NCBI RefSeq assembly: GCF_005233515.1
Contig: NZ_QFZZ01000002.1
Coordinates: 62,001 to 126,000 of the forward strand
DNA length: 64,000 nt
Direction of reading: 5' to 3'
Source of the DNA: Pseudomonas sp. CFBP13508
GTDB lineage: Bacteria > Pseudomonadota > Gammaproteobacteria > Pseudomonadales > Pseudomonadaceae
This document shows positions 1 through 9,452 of the stretch, one piece after another. Every line of letters begins with the position of its first letter. The first letter of the stretch is position 1. The translations under genes were made by a program, and so were the position numbers. The notes beneath the pieces are model-generated. The model searched no databases. It was not told the origin of the DNA and saw nothing but the letters and a program-made list of their open reading frames with translations.

Positions 1-816
1 ATACTTGAACCCCTCGCTTGCACTCTCCTGGATACATGTCTCTATGAGGTGATCCAACGCACCTACTTCTTTACCCTCGGCGCTGGTCGCCAGATACTGG
101 GTGTGAACAACCTCGCCGAATTTGAATAGCAAAGTCGCAGCCAAAATTTTCTCCTCAGCCACTACAACTCTGAGTGAAATATTATTAGGAAAAAGAGATG
201 CCAATAATTCGAGTTCTTGCGAGGTATGCACCGGCGCAGCACCATGCTTTGCGAGCACGTCATGGAGTAACTCAATAAATCCTGTCCAGTCCTGCGAATC
301 TGTAACAACGAGATTATTCTTTTTTGCACGCGCAATTAGCCATTTTCTTCCCTTGGAGAGCTTCAAGCGGTTATCCAGATATATAATACTAGACAGATCC
401 CTACGAACTATTTCTGCTCCGACGCGAAATAAAGCATAGAGATCCTCTTGAGCCCCATGCCTAGAAAATATGTAAGGCATCGCCTTGTATACAATCTTGT
501 CAAAGCCATTGTCTTTAGCGAAAAGCATTAAAGCCTGAACGCTTTCCAATACTGTTTCAGCCTTGACTTTCTGAGAAAGTACCAAACCGCCGTAGGTCAG
601 ACCACCATGACTTACCAGTACCTTTTCATTACGACTCCCTGGTAGTACAGCAACCAGAACCTTGTCCTCATAAATCATCAATGACGCGTCGACGAAACGA
701 TCAGCGTGATACTCCATGAAACTTCTTTTAAAAATGAACAACGGTGTTTTTGAGTCTAAAACGAAGCTATCCCACTCTTCTTTTCTAGCAGGCGTATAAA
801 ACTCGCACTCTACCAT
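1..816 (-). CDS. GNAT/FemAB-like acyltransferase, partial (C-terminus beyond window)
   Basis: An open minus-strand frame begins with ATG at 816 and has no stop through position 1, so 272 N-terminal residues are visible. The start overlaps the stop of the upstream gene (ATGGTAG), which implies translational coupling. The protein begins MVECEFYTPARKEEWDSF and has a stretch like FemAB or GNAT-fold proteins of polysaccharide clusters: KAMPYIF near residue 115, RKWLIARAKK near 155, and a second half resembling an acyl-CoA-type fold (VVVAEEKILAATLLFKFGE). FemAB-like proteins often transfer acyl or aminoacyl groups to sugars. The substrate is unknown. GC is visibly low. The fold assignment is by resemblance only. 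Confidence 0.6.
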   Translation of the reverse strand, partial: MVECEFYTPARKEEWDSFVLDSKTPLFIFKRSFMEYHADRFVDASLMIYEDKVLVAVLPGSRNEKVLVSHGGLTYGGLVLSQKVKAETVLESVQALMLFAKDNGFDKIVYKAMPYIFSRHGAQEDLYALFRVGAEIVRRDLSSIIYLDNRLKLSKGRKWLIARAKKNNLVVTDSQDWTGFIELLHDVLAKHGAAPVHTSQELELLASLFPNNISLRVVVAEEKILAATLLFKFGEVVHTQYLATSAEGKEVGALDHLIETCIQESASEGFKY

Positions 817-1727
817 GCCAACAACTCCGCCACGCCAAAACCTTCAGCCCCCATATTATTTCCATTATAGAAGCAGTAAGTTTTATTACCTGCGCTAACC
901 AGCCTTGGATAGCAAAGGTGCGTTGAATCAAACCCGCCTTCCGAAAGCTCCAGACCAAACTGCTCGTCCTGACGCTGCCATACTTTACCGTCGTCTGAAA
1001 CAGCGACACCTGGGAAATAGTCGAGACCGGATGTCCCACCTTTTGTGTAAAACATGTAGTACTTATCTTCAAACTTGTACACGGACGGCCGGCCGATCCG
1101 GTACTCATCACCTTCGACATCAATACACAACAGTTCGTCTTGGTTGAATACTTGGCCGTCAACAGATTCGGTATACCAAATATTATAATCGGGATAATGC
1201 TGACCGTTGATCAACGTCCACGAGTCTCCCACGGCGAACCAGACTTTCCAGACATTGTCTTCAAATAAAACCGAATGAATTGCCCGAATTGTCGTTCCAC
1301 CGTCGGCTCGGTCCATTACCGGCACCTCGGATACACGATGAAATGTTTCACCGCCATCGCTGCTTTCTGCGAGTCCTGTAAAGGCTAAAAACTTGGCCCG
1401 TTTGACTATCTGGAAGCCGACATAGTACATCCGCAGAACGTTGCCGCATCTGAGTACATCACCCAAAATAACGCCGTTATCGTCGAAACAGCCGTCCCGA
1501 CCACGATCAAGGACTGGTGCATCGGATATCTTTAATACTTGTGTAGGGTCTTGGGCATCGACATCGACGTATCCGATTCGACTAATGCCTTCTGCATCTC
1601 TGAAACCTGCATAGACACGAATTACTTTTTCGTTCAGCAGAATCGGTGTAGGCGTCAACGCAGAACTTTTCTTCCAATCATTTGTCCCTGCTGGAGAAAA
1701 AACATGACCTAGTTTGCTCCACTTCAT
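810..1727 (-). CDS. Five-bladed beta-propeller, GH43-like protein of the polysaccharide cluster
   Basis: A 305-residue cytosolic-looking protein without a signal peptide. It has repeated blade-like segments ending in aromatic strands (RVYAGFRD near 37, RMYYVGFQ near 98, KVWFAVGDSW near 160, KYYMFYTKGG near 225, KTYCFYNGNN near 285). This is the pattern of glycosyl hydrolase family 43/32/arabinanase-like propellers. It lies 11 bp downstream of an acetyltransferase gene and overlaps the next gene by 7 bp. The operon context suggests a role in making or modifying an O-antigen-like glycan. Because it appears intracellular, a transferase or sugar-binding role is as plausible as hydrolysis. GC content is low, about 37% in a hand-counted 60-bp sample. 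Confidence 0.6.
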   Translation of the reverse strand: MKWSKLGHVFSPAGTNDWKKSSALTPTPILLNEKVIRVYAGFRDAEGISRIGYVDVDAQDPTQVLKISDAPVLDRGRDGCFDDNGVILGDVLRCGNVLRMYYVGFQIVKRAKFLAFTGLAESSDGGETFHRVSEVPVMDRADGGTTIRAIHSVLFEDNVWKVWFAVGDSWTLINGQHYPDYNIWYTESVDGQVFNQDELLCIDVEGDEYRIGRPSVYKFEDKYYMFYTKGGTSGLDYFPGVAVSDDGKVWQRQDEQFGLELSEGGFDSTHLCYPRLVSAGNKTYCFYNGNNMGAEGFGVAELLAW

Positions 1728-1738
1728 GACGCCTTCCC

Positions 1739-2413
1739 TTACAATTTAACACTTAATGAACTTTTTTTGGCGAGCTCTTTTGCTGGTGAGCCGTAGTAAA
1801 TACGCTCTGGCTCTTTCAGGTCTTTCGATACTAATGAACCTGAAGCTACAATACAGTCTCGCGCGATAGTCACATGATCATTAAGCGTCGAATTGACCCC
1901 TAAGAAACAGGATTCGCCAATTCGGCAGTAGCCTGATACGACAACGTGCGAAGAAATAAAGCAGTTATCCTCGATTACCGAACGGTGCCCGATGTGATTG
2001 CCACTCCACAAAATCACATTGTCGCCAATCTCGACAAAAGGTTGAACCGTGTTATTTTCAAAAATAAAGCAATTTTCACCTATTTTTGCATTTCGCCATA
2101 CAAAAGCACGCGAGCTTATGTACGTCGCACATCTATAGCCCTTGTCTTTAACAGCATGATACAGACGCGTTCTCAGGCGGTTAAGCTGGGAGGCTGGAAT
2201 CGCCACAAATGCTTCATATTCTGCGGGCGGAAAGCGCTCTTGCATTTCTTCAAAAGGAACGATGGGCAAATCATATAACTCGGAGCTTTCGATGTATTCC
2301 CGCTCAACTGCGAAGCCGCACACTTCGTAACTGGAGTCATATGTAAAATATTCATAGGCGATCATTGCCAGCTCACCGGCACCTGCAATAACTACCTTCT
2401 TATTTTTTTCCAT
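1739..2413 (-). CDS. NeuD/PglD-like sugar acetyltransferase (left-handed beta-helix)
   Basis: A 224-residue protein. The N-terminus (VVIAGAGELAMIAYEYF) is a Rossmann-like nucleotide-sugar-binding half. From about residue 95 come hexapeptide repeats (AKIGENCFI, VEIGDNVIL, SVIEDNCFI, CRIGESCFL) typical of trimeric left-handed beta-helix acyltransferases. The NHIGHRS motif holds the likely catalytic histidine. Family members N-acetylate amino sugars such as UDP- or dTDP-linked 4-amino sugars. Two ATGs lie in tandem at 2416 and 2413. A strong AAGGAGGTGA Shine-Dalgarno sits inside the preceding coding end, and its spacing favours 2413. The gene overlaps the cupin fusion by 14 bp, so both are probably co-translated. 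The sugar substrate is inferred, not shown. Confidence 0.72.
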   Translation of the reverse strand: MEKNKKVVIAGAGELAMIAYEYFTYDSSYEVCGFAVEREYIESSELYDLPIVPFEEMQERFPPAEYEAFVAIPASQLNRLRTRLYHAVKDKGYRCATYISSRAFVWRNAKIGENCFIFENNTVQPFVEIGDNVILWSGNHIGHRSVIEDNCFISSHVVVSGYCRIGESCFLGVNSTLNDHVTIARDCIVASGSLVSKDLKEPERIYYGSPAKELAKKSSLSVKL

Positions 2414-3380
2414 CATTCACCTCCTTGATAAATTTATCATAATCACGGATATAGTCAGATTCATCATAGTAATCGCTCGCCAACACGAGAAGAACGCAGT
2501 CACTACTGAATTCATGCATTTCACGCCAAATCATGTTACGAATCACCAATGCTTTATTGGCTGAATCCAAACGCATTTCTCGCCTGGTAATGCCATCATC
2601 GATGATCATCTTGCAACTGCCGGAAACGCAAATAGCCATCTGTTCCAGACGACGATGAGCATGGTAACCACGACCCACATCAGGTAGCGTACCGTAAATG
2701 TAATAAACCCGTTTAATCGCGAAAGGAATGTTCAAGCCCGGCTCCAGCGCAATCAAACTGCCGCGCTGATCGCCGATTACTTTCAAGTCTATCCATTCGG
2801 TGGTTCCGTGAAGATATCCGGAATAGAGATCGACATCTCTCAAAAGCGGTGCGGCGGCGTCTTCACTGCTCACAATTATCTGCGACAAATCGGGCCACTT
2901 CGCACCTGTTGCCGGATCGTCCCATTTGATGAGCCGCTCAGACTCTCCATTTCTTTCATGAGAAGTCTTGCAAAAAAGTTGCGTTTCATCTTCTAGCGCA
3001 AGAAACCCGTGCGCGAATCCCTCAGGGATCCATAGCGAGCGCTGGGCGTTGGCATCCAGCTCAACACTCACTGATTTTCCACATGTGGCGGAATCGCGAC
3101 GCACGTCCAGAGCCACCACATAAGCCGCCCCTTTTATCACGCTGATGAGATTGCCTTGAGCATGGGGTTGCAGCTGATAACGCAGGCCGCGGAGTTCACC
3201 TTTCTTTAACTGCAGATGAATATCTTGCACCAGCGGCTGCGGCAATGTGAGACCCGCCGTTTTAAACGCATCGTGAAATGCACACTGATCAAAACTGTAA
3301 GTAGATAACCGGTCCGACCCCTCATGAGCCTCCGATTCCACTATAGCGACACCCGCTATCGAAGTTCGAAGCAGCTTCAC
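2400..3380 (-). CDS. Fused RmlC-like (degenerate) and FdtA/QdtA-like 3,4-ketoisomerase cupin protein
   Basis: A 326-residue two-cupin protein. Residues 1-180 align by eye with dTDP-4-dehydrorhamnose 3,5-epimerase ([26 protein letters not shown]). The motif RGLHYQ, which carries the catalytic histidine in RmlC, reads RGLRYQ (Arg67). The proton-donating tyrosine of the LYKT motif reads FCKT (Cys137). Residues 195-326 match sugar 3,4-ketoisomerases: [14 protein letters not shown] (His240, His242), and [16 protein letters not shown] near the end. These isomerases turn dTDP-4-keto-6-deoxyglucose into the 3-keto form for amino-sugar synthesis. Overlap with rmlA is 4 bp (ATGA). The epimerase half is probably inactive or repurposed. 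The isomerase half looks intact. Confidence 0.8.
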   Translation of the reverse strand: MKLLRTSIAGVAIVESEAHEGSDRLSTYSFDQCAFHDAFKTAGLTLPQPLVQDIHLQLKKGELRGLRYQLQPHAQGNLISVIKGAAYVVALDVRRDSATCGKSVSVELDANAQRSLWIPEGFAHGFLALEDETQLFCKTSHERNGESERLIKWDDPATGAKWPDLSQIIVSSEDAAAPLLRDVDLYSGYLHGTTEWIDLKVIGDQRGSLIALEPGLNIPFAIKRVYYIYGTLPDVGRGYHAHRRLEQMAICVSGSCKMIIDDGITRREMRLDSANKALVIRNMIWREMHEFSSDCVLLVLASDYYDESDYIRDYDKFIKEVNDGKK

Positions 3381-4270
3381 GAGCGCCGACCTTCATCAAG
3401 AATCTTCTGCAAATATTGCCCGTAACCGGTCTTTTTCAATTTTTGGGCTTGTACTTGCAGCTCACCCGCCGCTATCCAACCGCTGTTAAAAGCAATTTCT
3501 TCCAGGCAAGCGACTTTGAGGCCTTGGCGTTTCTCGATCGTGTGCACAAAGTGACTGGCTTCCAACAGCGAGTCATGTGTGCCAGTGTCAAGCCAGGCGA
3601 ACCCTCGCCCGAGCATTTCCACACTGAGCGCCTTGCGCTCCAGGTACGCTCGATTGACATCAGTTATTTCGAGCTCGCCGCGTTCAGAAGGTTTGATATT
3701 CTTGGCGATTTCTACAACATTGTTATCGTAAAAATACAACCCAGTAACCGCATAATTCGATTTCGGTTTTGTCGGTTTTTCCTCGATACTCAACGCCCGT
3801 CCCGAACTGTCGAATTCAACGACACCAAATCGCTCGGGATCTGAAACGTGGTAACCAAATACGGTTGCACCTTGCTCCTGCGCCATTGCAGTGCGCAAGT
3901 TGTCGGAGAAGTGCTGACCGTAAAAAATGTTATCGCCAAGGATCAAACAGCAAGGATCCTTACCAATGAATTCTTCAGCGATCAGAAAAGCCTGAGCCAA
4001 GCCGTCCGGACTCGGCTGTTCTTCATAAGTCAAACTGATACCGTATTGACTACCATCACCTAGCAACTTCTGAAAACAAGGCAGATCTTCGGGAGTTGAA
4101 ATGATTAAAATGTCTCGCATGCCTGCGAGCATCAACACTGACAGCGGATAGAAGATCATCGGCTTGTCGTAGATGGGCAGCATCTGCTTAGACACGCCCA
4201 AGGTCAACGGGTGCAAGCGCGTGCCCGAGCCGCCGGCGAGGATGATGCCTTTACGATTTGTCGTGGTCAT
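3377..4270 (-). CDS. rmlA: Glucose-1-phosphate thymidylyltransferase
   Basis: A 297-residue enzyme that makes dTDP-glucose from glucose-1-phosphate and dTTP, the first step of dTDP-sugar synthesis. The nucleotidyltransferase signature [16 protein letters not shown] is at residues 8-23, followed by [28 protein letters not shown] and [11 protein letters not shown] are also typical of RmlA. Length matches the family (about 290-300). It lies between rmlD and the cupin fusion, with 4-bp overlaps on both sides, so the four precursor genes form one tightly coupled operon. Confidence 0.95.
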   Translation of the reverse strand: MTTTNRKGIILAGGSGTRLHPLTLGVSKQMLPIYDKPMIFYPLSVLMLAGMRDILIISTPEDLPCFQKLLGDGSQYGISLTYEEQPSPDGLAQAFLIAEEFIGKDPCCLILGDNIFYGQHFSDNLRTAMAQEQGATVFGYHVSDPERFGVVEFDSSGRALSIEEKPTKPKSNYAVTGLYFYDNNVVEIAKNIKPSERGELEITDVNRAYLERKALSVEMLGRGFAWLDTGTHDSLLEASHFVHTIEKRQGLKVACLEEIAFNSGWIAAGELQVQAQKLKKTGYGQYLQKILDEGRRS

Positions 4271-5160
4271 TTGTTCAGAACTTCCCTAAGCATTCGGGTT
4301 ACACCACTTTGCCAATCCGGCAAGTGTAGAGAAAAATTGTGCCGTAGCTTCTGTGTATTCAATCTAGAATTCAGAGGGCGACGCGCGGGCGTTGGATAAG
4401 CAATTGTCTCGATCGGATTGACTGCCTGGACGGCAAGCTGCTCGCCATTGTCTTGAGCAAACTTGATGATATAGCTGGCATAACCGTGCCACGAAATTTC
4501 TCCACCAGCGGCCAGATGATACAAGCCGGACAACTCAGGCTCCTGCAAAACCTTGCGTATAGCCAAAGCGGTCACATCACCAACCAATTCAGCCCCCGTG
4601 GGCGCGCCTACCTGATCGGCAATTACATTCAATGTGTCGCGATCCTTCGCCAGACGCAGCATGGTCTTGGCGAAGTTATTACCTCGAGCGCTATAAATCC
4701 AACTCGTGCGAAAAATCAGGTGCTTGCAGCCAGAAGCAAAGATGGCCTGCTCACCTGCGAGCTTGCTTGCGCCATACTGATTTACCGGTGCAACGGAGTC
4801 TGTTTCCTGCCAAGGCGTCGTGCCTTGGCCGCTGAAGACGTAATCAGTTGAATAATGAATCAACCACGCACCCAGGGCTGCTGCTTCTTCGGCCATGAGC
4901 TGGATCGCTCTGGCGTTCACTCGATTAGCCAGCTCCGCTTCCGATTCAGCCTTGTCAACGGCCGTGTATGCGGCCGCATTGACAATAATCCTAGGTTTGA
5001 TGTGCCGGATAGTCTTTCGCAGCGCATCCAGATCGGACAAATCGCCGCATAATCCATCGACTGCATGACGATCAAGAGCAACCAGCTCACCCAACGGCGC
5101 CAGTGAGCGCTGTAGCTCCCAGCCCACCTGACCGTTCTTGCCCAGCAGAAGAATTCTCAT
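4267..5160 (-). CDS. rmlD: dTDP-4-dehydrorhamnose reductase
   Basis: A 297-residue extended-SDR enzyme that reduces dTDP-4-dehydrorhamnose to dTDP-rhamnose with NAD(P)H. The cofactor loop [18 protein letters not shown] opens the protein. [14 protein letters not shown] follows, the STDYVFSG strand lies near residue 105, and the catalytic YGASK is near 130. It overlaps rmlB and rmlA by 4 bp each. A separate intact rmlC is not in the window. If rhamnose is made, an intact epimerase must be encoded elsewhere, because the neighbouring RmlC-like domain lacks its catalytic His and Tyr. Confidence 0.94.
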   Translation of the reverse strand: MRILLLGKNGQVGWELQRSLAPLGELVALDRHAVDGLCGDLSDLDALRKTIRHIKPRIIVNAAAYTAVDKAESEAELANRVNARAIQLMAEEAAALGAWLIHYSTDYVFSGQGTTPWQETDSVAPVNQYGASKLAGEQAIFASGCKHLIFRTSWIYSARGNNFAKTMLRLAKDRDTLNVIADQVGAPTGAELVGDVTALAIRKVLQEPELSGLYHLAAGGEISWHGYASYIIKFAQDNGEQLAVQAVNPIETIAYPTPARRPLNSRLNTQKLRHNFSLHLPDWQSGVTRMLREVLNK

Positions 5161-6233
5161 GCTTTGTTCGAACGATCCGTGTAGTTCTGATCAATCCACT
5201 GCTGGTAGCTACCGCTCTTCACGTGCTCGACCCACTCGGTGTTATTCAGATACCACTCGACAGTCTTGCGAATACCGGTTTCGAAAGTCTCTTCCGGAGT
5301 CCAGCCCAGTTCACGCTGGATCTTGCTCGCGTCGATTGCATAACGCACGTCATGACCAGGGCGATCCTGAACATAAGTAATCAGGCTGGCGTGAGGACGA
5401 TGGGCAGAATCAGGACGCAATTCATCAAGCAACGCACACAAGGTATGCACCACTTCGATGTTTTGTTTTTCGTTATGGCCACCGATGTTGTAGGTCTCTC
5501 CGATTACGCCCTCGGTGACGACTTTGTACAGCGCACGTGCGTGATCTTCGACGTACAGCCAGTCACGAACCTGGTTGCCTTTGCCGTACACTGGCAGTGG
5601 CTTGCCTTCCAGTGCATTGAGAATGATCAGCGGGATCAGCTTCTCAGGGAAGTGGCATGGGCCGTAGTTGTTCGAGCAGTTGGTGACCAGTGTCGGCAGG
5701 CCATAAGTGCGCGCCCAAGCCCGGACCAAGTGGTCGGAGCTGGCCTTGCTGGCGGAGTATGGCGAGCTTGGCTGGTAAGGTGTGGTTTCGGTGAAGAGGT
5801 CTTCCGGACCTTCGAGGTCTCCGTAAACTTCGTCAGTCGAAATATGGTGGAAGCGGAAGCTGGCTTTGCGGGGGGCGTCCAGAGCAGCCCAGTAGTGGCG
5901 CGCCGCTTCGAGCAGCGTGTAGGTGCCAATAATGTTGGTCTGGATGAACTCGGACGGGCCGGAGATCGATCGGTCGACGTGGGATTCTGCGGCCAGGTGC
6001 ATGATCGCATCAGGTTGGTGTTCACGCAGGACGCGGTCGATCTGGTCACGATCGCAGATATCGACGCGTTCGAAGGCGTAACGCGAATCCTGGCTGACTT
6101 CTGCCAGGGACTCCAGGTTACCGGCGTAAGTCAGCTTGTCGACGTTGACCACCGCATCGGAAGTGTTGGAGATGATGTGACGAATAACTGCCGAGCCAAT
6201 GAAGCCGGCGCCGCCGGTAACTAGAATTTTCAC
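5157..6233 (-). CDS. rmlB: dTDP-glucose 4,6-dehydratase
   Basis: A 358-residue extended SDR that converts dTDP-glucose to dTDP-4-keto-6-deoxyglucose, the branch point for rhamnose and for amino-deoxy sugars. Motifs seen: [14 protein letters not shown] at the N-terminus, [30 protein letters not shown] and catalytic YSASK. The start is GTG at 6233, with an AAGGG about 13 bases upstream. It is the first gene of the rml block. The 223 bp before it, up to lapA, holds an AT-rich stretch that could carry the operon promoter, but no clear -35/-10 pair was found. Confidence 0.95.
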   Translation of the reverse strand: MKILVTGGAGFIGSAVIRHIISNTSDAVVNVDKLTYAGNLESLAEVSQDSRYAFERVDICDRDQIDRVLREHQPDAIMHLAAESHVDRSISGPSEFIQTNIIGTYTLLEAARHYWAALDAPRKASFRFHHISTDEVYGDLEGPEDLFTETTPYQPSSPYSASKASSDHLVRAWARTYGLPTLVTNCSNNYGPCHFPEKLIPLIILNALEGKPLPVYGKGNQVRDWLYVEDHARALYKVVTEGVIGETYNIGGHNEKQNIEVVHTLCALLDELRPDSAHRPHASLITYVQDRPGHDVRYAIDASKIQRELGWTPEETFETGIRKTVEWYLNNTEWVEHVKSGSYQQWIDQNYTDRSNKA

Positions 6234-6456
6234 GCGAAACGATACCCTTGAGCTGCGGACAGCGCTGCCAGCGAGCGCGGTCTAATCCATGAGTGCAGAG
6301 GCCACTTTCAGTTGGCATCCGTCAGAGTCAGTCTGAATCGACATGCATTGAGGCACGATCGAACAAGGGACGCATTTTACAGCTTAATGATGGTTTTACT
6401 AATGGATAAAGACAGGCTGAGGCGCAATTTCGACAGATGCCGTGCGCCTGCCGCTT

Positions 6457-6696
6457 TCAGACCAGTCGCTTGCGTGAGACTCTGGACGCACGCCCTAGAA
6501 ACCAGCCCAATACCGGGCCGATCAGCATACCGACCAGCAAAGCCAAAACTGCAACAACCGACACCGGCAACTGCGGACCGTAGAATCCAAAAAACAAAAG
6601 CGATACTGACTGTTGATTTTCGAGCACAAACGCCAGAACAACCAGAACCATCAGCAGAATAAAAACACCTAACAGCATGCGTTTCAAATTACGCAT
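6457..6696 (-). CDS. lapA: LapA-domain (DUF1049) inner-membrane protein
   Basis: A 79-residue protein with two membrane segments (about 6-26 and 40-64) separated by ENQQSVSLLFFGF, which is typical of the lipopolysaccharide assembly protein A domain. It ends in a short basic tail (RASRVSRKR). In E. coli LapA works with LapB to control LpxC levels. Here no lapB is adjacent. It follows ihfB by 30 bp, as in other pseudomonads, so it is probably the last gene of the rpsA-ihfB transcript. Confidence 0.75.
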   Translation of the reverse strand: MRNLKRMLLGVFILLMVLVVLAFVLENQQSVSLLFFGFYGPQLPVSVVAVLALLVGMLIGPVLGWFLGRASRVSRKRLV

Positions 6697-6726
6697 TCAC
6701 GCGCCCTCGAATTTGAATAGCGAAGA

Positions 6727-7023
6727 TCAAGCGCCCTCCTCCTCTTCCTCATTCACGCGGTCACGCAATTCCTTGCCCGGTTTGAAATGCGGAACGAATT
6801 TACCGTCCAGACTTACCGACTGGCCGGTCTTTGGATTGCGGCCGACGCGCGGTGCGCGGTAGTGCAGGGAGAAGCTGCCAAATCCACGGATCTCGATACG
6901 ATCACCGGTGGCGAGGCACTGAGACATTTGTTCAAGCATGGTCTTGATGGCCAGCTCCACATCCTTGGATGAGAGTAGCCCTTGATGGGTGACAATTCGT
7001 TCGATCAACTCCGACTTCGTCAT
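6727..7023 (-). CDS. ihfB: Integration host factor subunit beta
   Basis: A 98-residue HU/IHF-family DNA-bending protein. It shows [10 protein letters not shown], the [17 protein letters not shown] core and the NPKTGQSV arm with the DNA-intercalating proline near residue 64. Length is standard for IHF-beta, with an acidic Glu-rich tail. It lies downstream of rpsA, as in gamma-proteobacteria, but here a small lipoprotein gene and the rpsA terminator intervene. It therefore probably has its own promoter in the 150-bp gap upstream. Confidence 0.95.
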   Translation of the reverse strand: MTKSELIERIVTHQGLLSSKDVELAIKTMLEQMSQCLATGDRIEIRGFGSFSLHYRAPRVGRNPKTGQSVSLDGKFVPHFKPGKELRDRVNEEEEEGA

Positions 7024-7176
7024 ATTTTTCCCTTCTTTTTCAAGCAGCTAGATCAGCGCTTGAAAGGTTTTAGCATGCCCGGAAGATTTTGAACAGCCCA
7101 GGGATTGACATATCTTTCCCGGCGTTAAAACGCCCATATTCAGGGCACTCCAGTGGCGAGTCGGATCGCCGCCGCC

Positions 7177-7455
7177 CTAACGACACATCACCAGCATGGT
7201 CCGGGTTACAAAGCCTGCCGGGTTGAAGCCAAACGGGTATTCGTCTTCATCTTTCGCATCATCAGAGCGGGTGATGACTTTGTAGCCTTTGCCTTTGCAT
7301 TCCTTGGCCGCACGCTTCTGGCACTTCTCCCAACCGGAACCAAGCCCGGAGCAGTCGACCTCGATACCACTGACGCCGCGCACCGCATGGGTTTTCGCAC
7401 TGGTGGTGCAACCTGCCAGCGCCAGGACCACTGCAACAACAAGTAACTTGTTCAT
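7177..7455 (-). CDS. Small conserved lipoprotein, function unknown
   Basis: The protein is 92 residues from ATG at 7455. An AAGGA lies 7 bases upstream, so this start is preferred over one 21 bases earlier that has no ribosome site. It has a type II signal peptide (MNKLLVVAVVLALAGC, lipobox LAGC). The mature part carries cysteines in EVDCSGLGSGWEKCQKRAAKEC and at the C-terminal MCR, which could form disulfides. It lies between the rpsA terminator and ihfB on the same strand. No function is recognised. Confidence 0.7.
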   Translation of the reverse strand: MNKLLVVAVVLALAGCTTSAKTHAVRGVSGIEVDCSGLGSGWEKCQKRAAKECKGKGYKVITRSDDAKDEDEYPFGFNPAGFVTRTMLVMCR

Positions 7456-7603
7456 CCACTTCCTTATGCCAGGCAAGCCTGACGACTAATGCTCAAGACC
7501 AAGCTTAGTCGCGAATAGGCGATTGATCCGATTAAAGAAACAGACCCGCAGGCGAAGCCATTGGTTTCATGCACGGACGTACAAGAACCAAATCGCAGGC
7601 ACA

Positions 7604-7631
7604 AAAAAGGGCGACCGAAGTCGCCCTTTTT
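7604..7631 (-). terminator. rpsA terminator with UUCG tetraloop
   Basis: A perfect 12-bp stem of A/T-flanked GGGCGAC/GTCGCCC. On the transcribed (minus) strand the loop is TTCG closed by C-G, followed by a T run. It starts 16 bases after the rpsA stop and should terminate most rpsA transcripts before the lipoprotein gene. Confidence 0.9.
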
Positions 7632-7647
7632 AATGATCAAGCAGAAC

Positions 7648-9333
7648 TCAGTTCTGTTTGGCCATTGCTTGACGCAGCAGTGCCGCCATAGTGGTGTCGG
7701 CTGCTTCGCCTTCCGGAGCTGCTTTCAGGCTCTGGATGGCTTCTTTCTCTTCAGCGTCGTCTTTCGACTTGATCGAGAGCTGGATTACGCGGCTCTTGCG
7801 GTCAACGCTGATGATCTTGGCTTCAACTTCCTGGCCTTCTTTCAGAACGTTGCGCGCGTCTTCAACGCGGTCACGGCTGATTTCGGAGGCTTTCAGGGTA
7901 GCTTCGATGTCGTCGGCCAGAACGATGATGGCGCCTTTGGCGTCAACTTCTTTCACGGTACCGGTCACGATAGCGCCCTTGTCGTTAACCGAGACGTACT
8001 CGGAGAACGGATCGCTTTCCAGTTGCTTGATGCCCAGGGAGATGCGCTCGCGCTCTGGATCAACCGACAGGATGACGGTGTCCAGCTCGTCGCCCTTCTT
8101 GAAACGACGTACGGCTTCTTCGCCCACTTCGTTCCAGGAGATGTCGGACAGGTGAACCAGACCGTCGATGCCGCCGTCCAGACCAATGAAGATACCGAAA
8201 TCGGTGATCGACTTGATGGTGCCGGAGATCTTGTCGCCCTTGTTGAACTGGCCAGAGAAGTCTTCCCATGGGTTCGACTTGCACTGCTTGATGCCCAGGG
8301 AGATACGACGACGCTCTTCGTCGATGTCCAGAACCATGACTTCCACTTCGTCGCCGACTTGTACGACTTTCGAAGGGTGGATGTTCTTGTTGGTCCAGTC
8401 CATTTCCGAAACGTGTACCAGACCTTCAACGCCTTCTTCCAGCTCAGCGAAGCAGCCGTAGTCGGTCAGGTTGGTTACACGAGCGGTAACGCGAGTGCCT
8501 TCTGGGTAACGGGCTTTGATAGCAACCCATGGATCTTCGCCCAGTTGCTTCAGGCCCAGGGAAACACGGTTGCGTTCGCGATCGTATTTCAGAACCTTGA
8601 CGTCGATTTCGTCACCAACGTTGACGATCTCGGAAGGATGCTTGATGCGCTTCCAGGCCATGTCGGTGATGTGCAGCAGGCCGTCCACGCCACCCAGATC
8701 GACGAATGCGCCGTAATCGGTGAGGTTTTTGACGATACCTTTGACTTGCTGGCCTTCCTGCAGGGATTCCAGCAGAGCTTCACGCTCGGCGGAGTTCTCG
8801 GCTTCGAGGACGCTGCGACGGGAAACGACAACGTTGTTGCGCTTCTGGTCCAGCTTGATGACCTTGAATTCCAGCTCTTTGCCTTCCAGGTGCGTGGTGT
8901 CGCGCACTGGACGGACGTCAACCAGGGAACCTGGCAGGAACGCACGGATGCCGTTAACGTCGACAGTGAAGCCGCCTTTAACCTTACCGTTGATAACGCC
9001 CTTGACCACTTCCTCGGCTGCGAAGGCTGCTTCCAGAACGATCCAGCATTCAGCGCGCTTGGCTTTTTCACGGGACAGCTTGGTTTCGCCAAAGCCGTCT
9101 TCAACCGAATCCAGAGCAACGTGAACTTCATCACCAACGTTGATGTTCAGTTCGCCAGCATCGTTGTAGAACTGCTCAAGCGGGATGAGTGCTTCAGACT
9201 TCAGACCAGCGTGAACGGTTACCCAGCGAGCCTGGTAATCGATATCAACGATAACACCGGTGATGATGGAGCCTGCCTGAAGGTTCAGGGTTTTCAGGCT
9301 TTCTTCAAAGAGTTCCGCAAAGCTTTCGCTCAT
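7648..9333 (-). CDS. rpsA: 30S ribosomal protein S1
   Basis: A 561-residue protein from ATG at 9333 ([14 protein letters not shown]), with AGGAA 9 bases upstream. A longer in-frame extension upstream is not supported. It has six S1 RNA-binding repeats, visible as repeated G-x-V-x-x-x-x-D-x-G/A-x-F/I-V units ([51 protein letters not shown]). S1 binds mRNA leaders and brings them to the 30S subunit. It follows cmk by 119 bp, as in E. coli. The leader contains two hairpins that could serve S1 autoregulation. Confidence 0.97.
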   Translation of the reverse strand: MSESFAELFEESLKTLNLQAGSIITGVIVDIDYQARWVTVHAGLKSEALIPLEQFYNDAGELNINVGDEVHVALDSVEDGFGETKLSREKAKRAECWIVLEAAFAAEEVVKGVINGKVKGGFTVDVNGIRAFLPGSLVDVRPVRDTTHLEGKELEFKVIKLDQKRNNVVVSRRSVLEAENSAEREALLESLQEGQQVKGIVKNLTDYGAFVDLGGVDGLLHITDMAWKRIKHPSEIVNVGDEIDVKVLKYDRERNRVSLGLKQLGEDPWVAIKARYPEGTRVTARVTNLTDYGCFAELEEGVEGLVHVSEMDWTNKNIHPSKVVQVGDEVEVMVLDIDEERRRISLGIKQCKSNPWEDFSGQFNKGDKISGTIKSITDFGIFIGLDGGIDGLVHLSDISWNEVGEEAVRRFKKGDELDTVILSVDPERERISLGIKQLESDPFSEYVSVNDKGAIVTGTVKEVDAKGAIIVLADDIEATLKASEISRDRVEDARNVLKEGQEVEAKIISVDRKSRVIQLSIKSKDDAEEKEAIQSLKAAPEGEAADTTMAALLRQAMAKQN

Positions 9334-9372
9334 TTTAATTCCTGTAGATGAGGGCGAAGTAAACGCCCATCT

Positions 9373-9442
9373 CCACACCCCAGACGGTGTGGGTTAGTTT
9401 CATTTAAAAGAAGCACCGCAGGACTATGACTGGTCCCCTGCG
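9373..9442 (-). promoter_or_regulatory. Two hairpins in the rpsA leader
   Basis: Between the cmk stop and the rpsA start there are two dyads. One is CCACACC/GGTGTGG (9373-9392). The other is a bulged stem CGCAGGAC/GTCCCCTGCG (9417-9442). E. coli rpsA is autoregulated through structured leader hairpins, so a similar role here is an inference. No T run follows either stem, so they are not ordinary terminators. Confidence 0.4.
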
Positions 9443-9452
9443 ACCCTCTTGG

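Noticed and set aside
6234..6456. An ops/JUMPstart element before rmlB
   Set aside because: The core GGCGGTAG was not found in the 223-bp gap.
7561..9351. A 596-codon frame antisense to rpsA
   Set aside because: Exactly covers the S1 repeats in reverse. Its apparent repeats mirror those of rpsA.
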